A model generated the notes under the pieces. The model saw only the letters and a program-made list of their open reading frames with translations. It was not told the DNA's origin and made no database searches. Of a stretch of 64,000 nucleotides of DNA, positions 1 to 7,965 are shown in pieces. The position numbers were made by a program, and so were the translations under genes. Source of the stretch: Agromyces sp. LHK192 (lineage in GTDB: Bacteria > Actinomycetota > Actinomycetes > Actinomycetales > Microbacteriaceae); assembly GCF_004006235.1 (NCBI RefSeq), contig NZ_CP034753.1:2728001-2792000 (forward strand), given 5' to 3'. Each line of letters begins with the position of its first letter. The first letter of the stretch is position 1.

Positions 1-521
1 GGCACGCCGAGCACGACCGGGGAGACCGCGACCGAGCCGCGGTTGTCGAGCTCCGGAACGGTCTGCCCCATCGACGACGCGAGGGAGGACAGCCGGTTGA
101 CCCACACGCCCGATCCGGGGATCCAGGCGTCGCCCTCGAACGTCCGTGCCGCGATCGACGCGACCGCATCCGCCGAGGCCTGCGTGACGACGTCGACCGC
201 GAGGCAGTCGTCGACGTCGGGGTTCTCGGCGAGCCGCTCGGAGATGTCTGCGACCGCGCTGCCGATCGAGGGGTCGACGACGACCACGAGCGGCTCGACG
301 CCCTCGCACGAGTCGCTCGAGGCGACCGCCCCGTCGGACGAGGCGTTGCTGCCGATCCACACGAAGCCGAGCGTTCCGACGACGGCGACGGCGACGCCGC
401 CCGCGATGACGGCGAGGAGCAGACCGCGCCGCGACTTCGGCACGCGGATGCCGGGGCGGGTGCGCTCACGCCGGGTGGGGAGGTACTTCGGCTCGGGTGC
501 GGGGGTGCTGTGCCGTCCCAT
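1..521 (-). CDS. Membrane-anchored substrate-binding/VWA-type protein, N-terminal part
   Basis: The gene runs off the left end of the window, so only about 173 N-terminal residues are visible. It begins MGRHSTPAPE, has an Arg/Lys-rich cytoplasmic stretch to about residue 31, and one hydrophobic segment at roughly 33-55 (LLLAVIAGGVAVAVVG). A secreted domain follows, starting with a Cys-containing strand and VEPLVVVVDPSIG, which resembles the first strand of a periplasmic binding fold. Proteins of this layout in actinobacteria often carry a solute-binding domain followed by a von Willebrand A domain, but that part lies outside the window. The ATG at 521 has GGAG about 5 bases upstream. Function is inferred from layout only. 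Confidence 0.6.
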   Translation of the reverse strand, partial: MGRHSTPAPEPKYLPTRRERTRPGIRVPKSRRGLLLAVIAGGVAVAVVGTLGFVWIGSNASSDGAVASSDSCEGVEPLVVVVDPSIGSAVADISERLAENPDVDDCLAVDVVTQASADAVASIAARTFEGDAWIPGSGVWVNRLSSLASSMGQTVPELDNRGSVAVSPVVLGV

Positions 522-601
522 GTGGACTCCAGGGAGGTCGGGAGCGACGGCGAGCACCATCGCTTCTCGAGAACGCCCCTGGGGGTCGGGGCCGCGTCGA
601 A

Positions 602-607
602 TCATAC
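602..607 (-). promoter_or_regulatory. -10 box upstream of the left-end membrane protein
   Basis: TATGAT on the minus strand, close to the sigma-70 -10 consensus, lies about 80 bases before the ATG at 521. I see no good -35 element at the right spacing. Confidence 0.4.
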
Positions 608-685
608 GGCAGATCGCGGGCTCCCTGCGCCGTTCGTCCACAGGGCCTGCGACGAGGCGCCCAGTGTCAGGCGGGGCCACCGGGA

Positions 686-1762
686 TCACACGTTGAAGCG
701 GAACTCCACCACGTCGCCGTCCTGCATGACGTAGTCCTTGCCCTCCATGCGGGCCTTGCCCTTCGCCCGGGCCTCGACGACCGAGCCGGTCTCGACGAGA
801 TCGTCGAACGAGATGACCTCGGCCTTGATGAAACCGCGCTCGAAGTCGGTGTGGATGACGCCCGCCGCCTGCGGCGCCTTGGCGCCCTGCGGGATCGTCC
901 AGGCGCGCGACTCCTTGGGGCCGGCGGTGAGGTACGTCTGCAGCCCGAGCGTGGCGAAGCCGATGCGCGCGAGCTGGTCGAGGCCGGACTCCTCCTGGCC
1001 GGTCGACGCGAGCAGCTCGGCGGCGTCGGCGGGGTCCAGGTCGATGAGCTCGGACTCGATCTTCGCGTCCAGGAAGACGGCCTCGGCCGGCGCGACGAGC
1101 GCCGCGAGTTCCGCCTTCTTCGAGGCATCCGTCAGCACCTGCTCGTCGACGTTGAAGACGTAGATGAACGGCTTCGACGTGAGCAGGCCGAGCTCGCGGA
1201 TCGGCGCCAGGTCGAGCTTCGACGCGGCCGACAGCGGCGTGCCCGCCTGCAGGAGCTCCTGCGCCTCCTTCGCGGTGGCGAGCACCTGCGGGTCGAGCTT
1301 GCGGCCCTTGACCTCCTTCTCGTAGCGCACGATCGCGCGCTCGAGCGTCTCGAGGTCGGCGAGGATCAGCTCGGTGTTGATCGTCTCCATGTCCGACTTC
1401 GGGTCCACGGCGCCGTCGACGTGCACGACGTCGGAGTCCTCGAAGCCGCGCACCACCTGGGCGATCGCGTCGGCCTCGCGGATGTTCGCGAGGAACTTGT
1501 TGCCGAGGCCCTCGCCCTCGCTCGCGCCGCGCACGATGCCGGCGATGTCGACGAACGACACGGTCGCCGGCAGGATGCGCTCCGAGCCGAAGATCCCCGC
1601 AAGCGTCTCGAGCCGAGGGTCGGGCAGGTTGACCACGCCGATGTTGGGCTCGATCGTCGCGAACGGGTAGTTCGCGGCGAGCACCTGGTTCTTGGTCAGC
1701 GCGTTGAAGAGGGTCGACTTGCCGACGTTCGGGAGACCGACGATTCCGATGGTGAGTGCCAC
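686..1762 (-). CDS. ychF: Redox-regulated ribosome-associated ATPase/GTPase YchF (Obg family)
   Basis: 358 residues, the normal length for YchF/OLA1. The N-terminus has the P-loop GLPNVGKSTLFNALT, followed by the switch region, DIAGIVRGASEGEGLGN (the G3 motif) and a C-terminal TGS-like domain ending in DGDVVEFRFNV. YchF hydrolyses ATP in preference to GTP, binds ribosomes, and is linked to translation and stress responses. The start is GTG (VALTIGIVG); a TAGACT box 8 bases upstream suggests the transcript begins at or near the start codon. It stands alone on the minus strand. Confidence 0.97.
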   Translation of the reverse strand: MALTIGIVGLPNVGKSTLFNALTKNQVLAANYPFATIEPNIGVVNLPDPRLETLAGIFGSERILPATVSFVDIAGIVRGASEGEGLGNKFLANIREADAIAQVVRGFEDSDVVHVDGAVDPKSDMETINTELILADLETLERAIVRYEKEVKGRKLDPQVLATAKEAQELLQAGTPLSAASKLDLAPIRELGLLTSKPFIYVFNVDEQVLTDASKKAELAALVAPAEAVFLDAKIESELIDLDPADAAELLASTGQEESGLDQLARIGFATLGLQTYLTAGPKESRAWTIPQGAKAPQAAGVIHTDFERGFIKAEVISFDDLVETGSVVEARAKGKARMEGKDYVMQDGDVVEFRFNV

Positions 1763-1770
1763 GGGCGACC

Positions 1771-1776
1771 AGTCTA
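1771..1776 (-). promoter_or_regulatory. -10 box of ychF
   Basis: TAGACT on the minus strand ends 8 bases before the GTG start of ychF. Transcription would begin at or within a base or two of the start codon, which suggests a leaderless mRNA. Confidence 0.5.
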
Positions 1777-1798
1777 CCGGCGACGCGCGCGCAGCCCG

Positions 1799-2410
1799 TC
1801 AGTCGGGGTCGACCCGCCATCGCATGAGCACGTTGCCGGATGCCTCCCACACGCGCGTGCCGATGAGCTTCAGCGCGACCGGCGGCCGGGAGTCGAAGAG
1901 CGGCACGCCTGATCCTCCGATGAGCGGGAACGTCACGAGCTGGAGTTCGTCGACGAGGCCTTCGCGCATGAGGTGGTTCCACAGCACCCGGCCGAGCAGC
2001 ACGAGGACGCCCGGCCCATCCCCCGACTTCAGCGCTCGAACCTCCTCGGTTGCCGCGGCGACGCCGACGATCCGCGTGTTCGGGTACGGCGCGAGGTCGG
2101 CCTCCGTGATCGTGTCGGAGACGATGACCTTCTCGATCGCCTCGAAGCGCTCGGCGAACGCGCGGCGGATCGCCGTGGCATCCGGATCGTGCCGCACGCC
2201 CGCCCAGTACGAGAGGTTGCCGAGCGACGACCGCCGACCACTCAGCAGCACGGTGCCCGCGTCCTCCAACAGGGAGAACGTGTGGTGGTCGAAGTCGTCG
2301 GCGCCGGAGTAGTCGGGATGCCGGTGCTCGAAGAACGACGCGATGTCGTGGTGGTCGTCCTCGTAGTACCCGTCGACGGTGGTGAAGTTGCAGACGGTCA
2401 GCGTCCTCAT
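1799..2410 (-). CDS. Dihydrofolate reductase-like / RibD C-terminal domain protein
   Basis: 203 residues resembling the DHFR-like RibD C-terminal fold: MRTLTVCNFTTVDGYYE at the N-terminus (the usual start is SLDGYI), a central RRSSLGNLSYW segment where NADPH-binding residues usually lie, and LIGGSGVPLF near residue 165. Family members are NADPH-dependent reductases of uncertain substrate and rarely true DHFR. Its ATG overlaps the stop codon of the glycosyltransferase gene by 4 bases (ATGA), so it is the last gene of a TetR-glycosyltransferase-reductase operon. The pairing suggests modification or detoxification of a small molecule; that is inference. Confidence 0.8.
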   Translation of the reverse strand: MRTLTVCNFTTVDGYYEDDHHDIASFFEHRHPDYSGADDFDHHTFSLLEDAGTVLLSGRRSSLGNLSYWAGVRHDPDATAIRRAFAERFEAIEKVIVSDTITEADLAPYPNTRIVGVAAATEEVRALKSGDGPGVLVLLGRVLWNHLMREGLVDELQLVTFPLIGGSGVPLFDSRPPVALKLIGTRVWEASGNVLMRWRVDPD

Positions 2411-3678
2411 GCGCTCACGCTACGGCGACCCAGCGACTCGAGTTCGGCGACGAGCACGCCCGACGCGATCTCGGCGCGGATCCGCTCGCCCAATGCCACG
2501 GCGGCGTCGCGGTACTCGGGCTCGGTCAGCGCCTCGAAGACGGCGGTCGCGATGTCCGAGGCATCCGACCTCGGCGACAGCACGACCGCGACGCCGTGAC
2601 GCCGCGCCCGACGCGCGTTGTCGGGCTGGTCGCGCCCGAAGGGCATGCACACGACGGGCACGCCTGCGGCGAGCGCCTTGATCAGCGTGCCGTGCCCCGC
2701 GTGCGTGACGACGACATCGGCCTTCGGGATGAGCTCGCCGTGCGGCGCCGACCCGACGACCCGGACGTTGGGCGCCGCGGGCACCTCGGCGGGATCCATC
2801 GCAGGCCCGGTCGTCACCACGGCGCGCACCGGCAGGGTCGCGAGGGCTTTCGCGATCTGCACGAGCGCCGGCCTCTGCTCCATGTACGAGCTCGACAGGC
2901 CGACGACGACGAGCGGGCCGTCGCCCGGCGGCAGGTCGAACGATCCATCGGACGGGATGTCCTCGAGCACCGGACCCGCATAGCGGACATTCGCCTGCAG
3001 CGGCGCGTTGTCGTCGTCGAACGCGGATGCCGTGAGCAGGAGCACCCGGTCGACTCGGTCCCACTGCTCCCAGATGTGCCGCAGCGGGTCGAGGCCGAGC
3101 CCGGCGCGCGCCGCGTTCAGGTCGCGCAGGCCGGTGTCCCACATCGCGTTCATGAGCGGATACCCCATCCGGTCGCGCAGCCTGCCGATGCGGCCCTGCG
3201 CGGGCGGCAGGCCGAAGGGTGCACGCACCGGCGACGGGGCGACGTACATGCTGCCGACCAGGGCCGCAGCCGGGATGCCCCGGGCCTCGGCTGCGGCGAG
3301 TGCGCCGAGCAGGATCCCGTCGGCGAGCACCGCGGCGAAGGGCATCCCCTCTCGCGCGGCGTCGTCGATCGCGGCGGCGACGTCGGCGCCGAACCGGTCG
3401 GCCCTCCCGGTGATGAACGCGTCGCGGACGCGCGCGAACTTGCCGAGCGGCGACTTCGCCTCCCAGTCCTTCAGCACGTCGTCGTCGAGGCTCGTCGAGA
3501 CCCGCTGCGGCGCGGTCGGCCACGTGCGGTGGGATGCCCCGGTCGCAGCGATCGCGTCGGAGAGGGTCGGATCGCCGAGGACGACCACCTCGTGCCCGCG
3601 TCCGACGAGCACGCGTGCGACGCCGAGATTCGGCGGCGTCGCGCCGCCGCCGTCCCACAGGGCGAGCAGGTACCTCAT
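2407..3678 (-). CDS. Family 1 (UGT/MGT-type) glycosyltransferase
   Basis: 423 residues with a GT-B fold. The N-terminal Rossmann half starts MRYLLALWDGGGATPPN. The C-terminal donor-binding half has the GT1 signature HAGHGTLIKALAAGVPVV followed by PFGRDQPDNA. Relatives such as macrolide glycosyltransferases and erythromycin-type enzymes transfer sugar from a nucleotide donor to small hydrophobic acceptors, often to inactivate an antibiotic or to decorate a metabolite. The gene overlaps the TetR gene upstream and the DHFR-like gene downstream by 4 bases each, so the three are translated together. The acceptor cannot be told from sequence. Confidence 0.85.
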   Translation of the reverse strand: MRYLLALWDGGGATPPNLGVARVLVGRGHEVVVLGDPTLSDAIAATGASHRTWPTAPQRVSTSLDDDVLKDWEAKSPLGKFARVRDAFITGRADRFGADVAAAIDDAAREGMPFAAVLADGILLGALAAAEARGIPAAALVGSMYVAPSPVRAPFGLPPAQGRIGRLRDRMGYPLMNAMWDTGLRDLNAARAGLGLDPLRHIWEQWDRVDRVLLLTASAFDDDNAPLQANVRYAGPVLEDIPSDGSFDLPPGDGPLVVVGLSSSYMEQRPALVQIAKALATLPVRAVVTTGPAMDPAEVPAAPNVRVVGSAPHGELIPKADVVVTHAGHGTLIKALAAGVPVVCMPFGRDQPDNARRARRHGVAVVLSPRSDASDIATAVFEALTEPEYRDAAVALGERIRAEIASGVLVAELESLGRRSVSA

Positions 3679-4271
3679 GGTGTTCCCCTCTCGAGCAGGC
3701 CGGCGATGAGCCGGCGGATGGTCGCGCGCGTCTGGTCGGGTGAGCAGCCGAGGTCGCGACGGAGCAGCTTCCAGGAGCCGACGTCGGTGGCGGCGTAGAG
3801 CGCGACGAGCAGGTCGTCGCGCTCCGCCGGGGAATCGGGCAGCGCGGGCGCGAACACCGTCTCGAGCCAGGCGCGGTGTTCGTCGCGCGCACCGGCGAGC
3901 AACCCCGCGAACGGCCCGTCGGGGTCGACGTCGGCCGCGAACCGCCAGTTCATGTCACCGAGGAACTCGTAGTGGCGGATGAGGGCGTCGACGGCTCCGT
4001 CGAGGTCGCCCGGCTCCACCGGGCCGCGCAGGTCGGCGACTTCTGCGGCGAACTCCTCGCTCGCGGCCAGCAGCAGCCCCTCCTTGGAGCCGAAGTGGTT
4101 CAGGAGCGTCTGCACGGTCACGCCGGCGGTGCTCGCGAGGTCGGCGAGCGTGACGTCGGCGAAGCGCGCGCCGGTGAACCGGTCGCGTGCGGCGAGGAGC
4201 AGGCGCTGCCGCGTTCGACCGGCCGCGACCGATCGCGTCGACATGTCGTACTCGCGGCCGACCGTTCCCAT
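3675..4271 (-). CDS. TetR/AcrR family transcriptional regulator
   Basis: 198 residues. The N-terminal helix-turn-helix is FADVTLADLASTAGVTVQT, followed by LLNHFGSKEGLL, the usual TetR recognition-helix boundary. The C-terminal ligand domain is not specific. It heads an operon with the glycosyltransferase and DHFR-like genes and probably represses them in the absence of a small-molecule ligand. An in-frame ATG lies at 4301, but the promoter (TTGACT-17-CATCCT) overlaps that region and ends 6 bases before the ATG at 4271. I therefore take 4271 as the start of a leaderless transcript. Confidence 0.85.
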   Translation of the reverse strand: MGTVGREYDMSTRSVAAGRTRQRLLLAARDRFTGARFADVTLADLASTAGVTVQTLLNHFGSKEGLLLAASEEFAAEVADLRGPVEPGDLDGAVDALIRHYEFLGDMNWRFAADVDPDGPFAGLLAGARDEHRAWLETVFAPALPDSPAERDDLLVALYAATDVGSWKLLRRDLGCSPDQTRATIRRLIAGLLERGTP

Positions 4272-4277
4272 AGGTGA

Positions 4278-4306
4278 AGGATGCTCCGATTTTGGGTGCA
4301 AGTCAA
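4278..4306 (-). promoter_or_regulatory. Sigma-70-type promoter of the TetR operon
   Basis: On the minus strand, TTGACT (4306-4301) and CATCCT (4283-4278) are separated by exactly 17 bases. The -10 box ends 6 bases before the ATG at 4271, so transcription should begin at the start codon itself. This is one of the best complete promoters in the window. Confidence 0.65.
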
Positions 4307-4430
4307 GGCAAATCTTGGGTCGCGCTCAAATGAATTGCGTCGAAGGCGGGTCCTCGCTCCGCAAGACGGATGCCTCCCGCTCGCGGCGGGGCATCCGTCA
4401 CGCGTCGGCGGGCCGTGGCACCATGCCGAT

Positions 4431-5048
4431 GTGCCAGTGGACTTCACCGCCATCGACTTCGAGACCGCCAACTCCTCAGGGGCGTCCGCCTGCTCGGTCG
4501 GCCTGGTCAAGGTCCGCGACGGGCGCGAGGTCGACCGGCTGTACACGCTGCTGCAACCCCCGTTCCCGTACGACGAGTTCAACGAGTGGAACGTGCGCAT
4601 CCACGGCATCACGCCGCAGATGGTCGTCGGCGCTGCGACGTGGGCGACGTTCCTGCCCGAGTTCCGCGCGTTCGCCGAGGACGACTGGCTGGTCGCCCAC
4701 AACGCCGGATTCGACATGGGCGTCATCCAGAAGGCGAGCGAGGCCTTCGCGGTCGACGTGCCCGAGCATGCCTACCTGTGCAGCCTGCAGGTCGCCCGCA
4801 AGACCTACCACCTCGACTCGTACCGGCTCCCGTCCGCGGCGCTCGCCGCCGGGTTCGACGACTTCTCGCATCACAACGCGCTCGACGACGCCGCCGCGTG
4901 CGCCGCGATCGTCGTGCACGCGGCGGCGCGGCACGAGGTGTCCGACCTCGCCGCGCTCGCGCGGCGATCGGCGGTCCGGCCCGGCGCGCTCGGCGCCCGC
5001 ACCTCGCGCGAGCAGGCCGCGTCGCACGGCCCGATGGCGCTGCAGTAG
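4431..5048 (+). CDS. DnaQ-like DEDDh 3'-5' exonuclease
   Basis: 205 residues. The exonuclease motifs are all present: DFETAN (Exo I, residues about 7-12), HNAGFDMG (Exo II, about 88-95), and HNALDDAAACAAI (Exo III with the His of the DEDDh class). Family members proofread DNA or degrade single-stranded DNA or RNA; this stand-alone form resembles the epsilon-like domain without a polymerase. I chose the GTG at 4431 because conserved sequence begins immediately (MPVDFTAIDFET) and a CACCAT box lies 6 bases upstream, as in the other leaderless genes here. The rmuC gene follows after 57 bases. Confidence 0.88.
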   Translation: MPVDFTAIDFETANSSGASACSVGLVKVRDGREVDRLYTLLQPPFPYDEFNEWNVRIHGITPQMVVGAATWATFLPEFRAFAEDDWLVAHNAGFDMGVIQKASEAFAVDVPEHAYLCSLQVARKTYHLDSYRLPSAALAAGFDDFSHHNALDDAAACAAIVVHAAARHEVSDLAALARRSAVRPGALGARTSREQAASHGPMALQ

Positions 5049-5105
5049 CGGCCTCGCCGGGCCGGTTCCGACCCGATGTCGGCGGCCGCTGCGACACTTC
5101 TCGGC

Positions 5106-6734
5106 ATGGACATCGTTTCGCTGCTCGCCGGGATCATCGTCGGCCTCCTGGTCGGCGCATTCGGCATCTGGATGCTGCTCCGGCAGCGCCCGTCCGCCGC
5201 CGGCACCGAAGCGGGAGTCTCCGCGGCGGTGCGCGACGAGATGCGGGCCGCGAACGTCGACCTCCGCCAGGAGTTCGGGGCGCAGCGCACCGAGCTCCGC
5301 CAGGTCATCGGCGAACTCCAGGCCCAGCTCGACCAGCGCCTCCAGGCGACCGCGGCGACGCAGGCCGACGAGCTCCGCCGCGAGCGCGAGACCCGCCAGG
5401 CGTCGAACACCGAACTGCGCCTGACCGTCGACGGATCGCTCAAGGAGCTGACCGACCGTTTCCACGCGTCGGCGAACGCCTCCGTCGCGGCGCAGACCGA
5501 ACTCAAGACCGCGGTCGAGCAGCGGTTCGACACCCTCCGCCGCGCCAACGACGAGAAGCTCGAGCAGGTGCGCACCACCGCCGAGAAGCTCCAGGGCGCC
5601 ATGACCGAGGCGCTCGGGGTCAACGCGGAGCGCATCCAGGGACTCACCGAGGCGAATTCGGCCAAGCACGTCGAGCTGCAGCAGTCGATGCGCGACGAGC
5701 TCGAGAAGCTCCGCACGGGCAACGAGGCCAAGCTCGAGAAGATGCGCGAGACGGTCGACGAGAAGCTCCAGGGCACGCTCGAGAAGCGGCTCGGCGAGTC
5801 GTTCAAGCTCGTCAGCGAGCGCCTCGAGCAGGTGCAGGTCGGCCTCGGCGAGATGAAGAACCTCGCCACCGACGTCGGCGGGCTCAAGCGCGTCCTCACG
5901 AATGTGAAGAGCCGCGGAACGTGGGGCGAGGTGCAGCTCTCGCGCCAGCTCGAGGACCTGCTCACCCCCGACCAGTACGACCAGAACGTCGTCATCCGGC
6001 CCGGAACGCGTGAGAACGTCGAGTTCGCGATCAAGCTGCCGGGGCGCAACGACGACGACCGCCCGGTCTACCTTCCGATCGACTCGAAGTTCCCGCAGGA
6101 GGACTACGAGCGCCTGCTCGAAGCCCAGGAGTCCGGCGAGAAGGTCGACATCGAGAGCGCCGCGAAGGCGCTGGAGCGGGCGATCATCGCCCAGGCGAAG
6201 ACCATCGCCGAGAAGTACATCGAGCCGCCGCTGAGCACCGACTTCGCGATCATGTACCTGCCGACCGAGGGACTGTTCGCGGAGGTCGTCCGTCGTCCCG
6301 GCCTCATGGCCCGACTGCAGAACGACTACCGGGTCAACGTCACCGGACCGGCGACCCTCGCCTCGCTGCTCAACAGCCTCCAGATGGGCTTCCGGACCCT
6401 CGCCATCGAGAAGCGCAGCTCCGAGGTCTGGCAGGTGCTCGGTGCCGCGAAGGCGGAGTTCCAGAAGTACGGGCAGGTCTGGGACAAGCTCGGCAAGCAA
6501 CTCCAGACCGCGCAGAACACCGTGGCCGAGGCCGGGCGCCGCACGCGCGCCGTCGAGCGGAAGCTCCGCGGTGTCGAACTCGTCGAGCTCGAAGCGGCGG
6601 AGGACGCGGGCGCACTCGACCTGCTCCTGCCGGAGATCGAGGCGGGCCGATCCGACTCGGCGTCCGAGGCCGCAGACGACCCGGCGGAGGACCTGTTCGT
6701 CGCCGACATCGACCCCGAGATCCGCTCGGTCTGA
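5106..6734 (+). CDS. rmuC: DNA recombination protein RmuC
   Basis: 542 residues. One N-terminal membrane segment (residues about 3-25, IVSLLAGIIVGLLVGAFGIW) is followed by a long Glu/Lys/Arg/Gln-rich coiled coil to about residue 250. The conserved RmuC nuclease-like domain then runs to about 470, with GTWGEVQLSRQLEDLL, LPIDSKFPQEDYERLLEA and DFAIMYLPTEGLFAEV. RmuC limits DNA inversions at short inverted repeats and is thought to act as a membrane-bound nuclease. The start at 5106 begins directly with the membrane helix. Its neighbour is another predicted nuclease, which fits a DNA-maintenance pair. Confidence 0.95.
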   Translation: MDIVSLLAGIIVGLLVGAFGIWMLLRQRPSAAGTEAGVSAAVRDEMRAANVDLRQEFGAQRTELRQVIGELQAQLDQRLQATAATQADELRRERETRQASNTELRLTVDGSLKELTDRFHASANASVAAQTELKTAVEQRFDTLRRANDEKLEQVRTTAEKLQGAMTEALGVNAERIQGLTEANSAKHVELQQSMRDELEKLRTGNEAKLEKMRETVDEKLQGTLEKRLGESFKLVSERLEQVQVGLGEMKNLATDVGGLKRVLTNVKSRGTWGEVQLSRQLEDLLTPDQYDQNVVIRPGTRENVEFAIKLPGRNDDDRPVYLPIDSKFPQEDYERLLEAQESGEKVDIESAAKALERAIIAQAKTIAEKYIEPPLSTDFAIMYLPTEGLFAEVVRRPGLMARLQNDYRVNVTGPATLASLLNSLQMGFRTLAIEKRSSEVWQVLGAAKAEFQKYGQVWDKLGKQLQTAQNTVAEAGRRTRAVERKLRGVELVELEAAEDAGALDLLLPEIEAGRSDSASEAADDPAEDLFVADIDPEIRSV

Positions 6735-6808
6735 GCGCGGCCGCGCGGGCGACCAGCACGGTAGAGGCGGCCCCGGCGCCGCGTCGGATCGAGCGCCGCG
6801 GCAGCCGA

Positions 6809-7156
6809 TCAGCTCCGCCCGCCGAGCCGGCGCAGCACCTCCGGGTCGAGTCGCCTGCCGGTGATCGACCGGCGCCGAACGGCGATCCGCCCGTCATCGA
6901 CTCGAAGGTCGACCGGACCGGCCTCGACCCGGAAGTCCTCGGGCGCATCGGCGAACCGCAGGCGCCCGGCATCCGCTTCGCCGGCCTCCTCGAGCAGCAC
7001 CCGCTCGCGCAGCGCCGCGCCGTCCGGGCCCGACAGTTCGTCGTCCTCGCCGACGAACGTGTGGCCGCGCACCGCTCGTCCCGTCGCCGGGTCGAACAGC
7101 ACGCTCAGCCGCTGACGCGTCACGGCGTCGTCGCTGCTCGCAGTCGCATCCAACAT
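6809..7156 (-). CDS. Small protein of unknown function
   Basis: 115 residues, rich in Asp, Glu and Arg, with no membrane segment or signal peptide. I recognise no family. It reads as short beta-type stretches (VRGHTFVGEDDEL, FRVEAGPVDLRVDDGRIAV). A strong GAGGAGG ribosome site precedes the ATG, and the gene begins 12 bases after the end of the equally unknown 7169-7480 gene, so the two probably form an operon. It converges on rmuC. Confidence 0.6.
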   Translation of the reverse strand: MLDATASSDDAVTRQRLSVLFDPATGRAVRGHTFVGEDDELSGPDGAALRERVLLEEAGEADAGRLRFADAPEDFRVEAGPVDLRVDDGRIAVRRRSITGRRLDPEVLRRLGGRS

Positions 7157-7168
7157 CTCCCGTCCTCC

Positions 7169-7480
7169 TCACCAGAAGTTCCGCGACACCCGGCCACGGG
7201 CGTACGAGTTGAACACGAACATGCGCACGCTGACGCTCGTCACGCCGTCGCGCGCGACGACCGGTGGCCCGTCGTCGCCGAAGTTCTCCACGCCGCTGTC
7301 GCTGACGATCTGCGAAACGCCGAACCGCGCGAACGTGCCGTCGTCGTCGTCGATGCTGTTGACCGAGGTCAAGGCGACCTCGACCACCGTCCGACCCGGA
7401 TGGGTCACCTGGAACGTCCAGGTATGGGTGTAGACGCCGCCACTGGACGCCCACGGCGAGTTCAGCTTCTGTCCCAACAT
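7169..7480 (-). CDS. Small beta-rich protein of unknown function
   Basis: 103 residues with alternating hydrophobic and polar residues (THTWTFQVTHPGRTVVEVAL, VSVRMFVFNSY), which suggests a beta-sandwich, plus a run of four Asp residues near residue 45. There is no signal peptide and no family I recognise. It is the first of two small genes on the minus strand, 12 bases apart, and the pair may act together. Confidence 0.6.
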   Translation of the reverse strand: MLGQKLNSPWASSGGVYTHTWTFQVTHPGRTVVEVALTSVNSIDDDDGTFARFGVSQIVSDSGVENFGDDGPPVVARDGVTSVSVRMFVFNSYARGRVSRNFW

Positions 7481-7539
7481 GCGACCGGTCTACGCCGCAG
7501 CCGCGGTCGATGGATGAGGGCTGACCCTGAAACGGCGCG

Positions 7540-7929
7540 TCAGGTCGCGATCAGGCTCAGCACGTTGCCGGCCGGATCCTTGAACCAGCAGATGTCGGGA
7601 CCTTCACCGGCCTCGGCGCCCCACGCGATGCCGCGTTCATCCGTGCCGAACGACATCGGCTCCTCGTAGATCTTCGTCACGACGCCCGCCGCGTTCAACT
7701 CGTCGACCGCGGCCGAGATGTCGTCGACCGTGAAGTTCAGGATCGTGAACGACGCCGGCTCGTGATCGTCCTTCGGATAGACGAAGACCGCCTGGCCCGA
7801 CGGCAGGGTGAATCCGAGCCCGCCCATCTGATCACTCACCTCGAAGCCCAGCACGCCGCCGTAGAAGGCACGTGCCGCCTCGAGGTCGTCCACGCTGAAC
7901 CCCGGGAACGCGTCGCTGACCTGCACCAT
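7540..7929 (-). CDS. VOC-superfamily (glyoxalase/dioxygenase-like) protein
   Basis: 129 residues forming one VOC module of two beta-alpha-beta-beta-beta repeats. Motifs are AFPGFSVDDLEAARAFYGGVLGFEV at the start (read in parts: SVDDLEAARAFY, GVLGFEV) and DPAGNVLSLI at the end. The family includes glyoxalase I, extradiol dioxygenases and antibiotic-binding proteins. The usual metal-binding His at the first strand is replaced by Phe, so catalytic metal binding is doubtful. It follows an MFS transporter on the same strand after 36 bases. Confidence 0.8.
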   Translation of the reverse strand: MVQVSDAFPGFSVDDLEAARAFYGGVLGFEVSDQMGGLGFTLPSGQAVFVYPKDDHEPASFTILNFTVDDISAAVDELNAAGVVTKIYEEPMSFGTDERGIAWGAEAGEGPDICWFKDPAGNVLSLIAT

Positions 7930-7965
7930 CGGAGTCTCCCCTCACTCGTCGCGGGCGTCAGCCTT

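Noticed and set aside
1366..1602. Small Arg/Ser-rich frames inside ychF and many other genes
   Set aside because: They are frame-shifted readings of GC-rich coding DNA without ribosome sites or conserved patterns.
2407..4271. A macrolide-resistance island
   Set aside because: The glycosyltransferase could inactivate an antibiotic, but base composition matches the surroundings and no other resistance or mobile genes are present.
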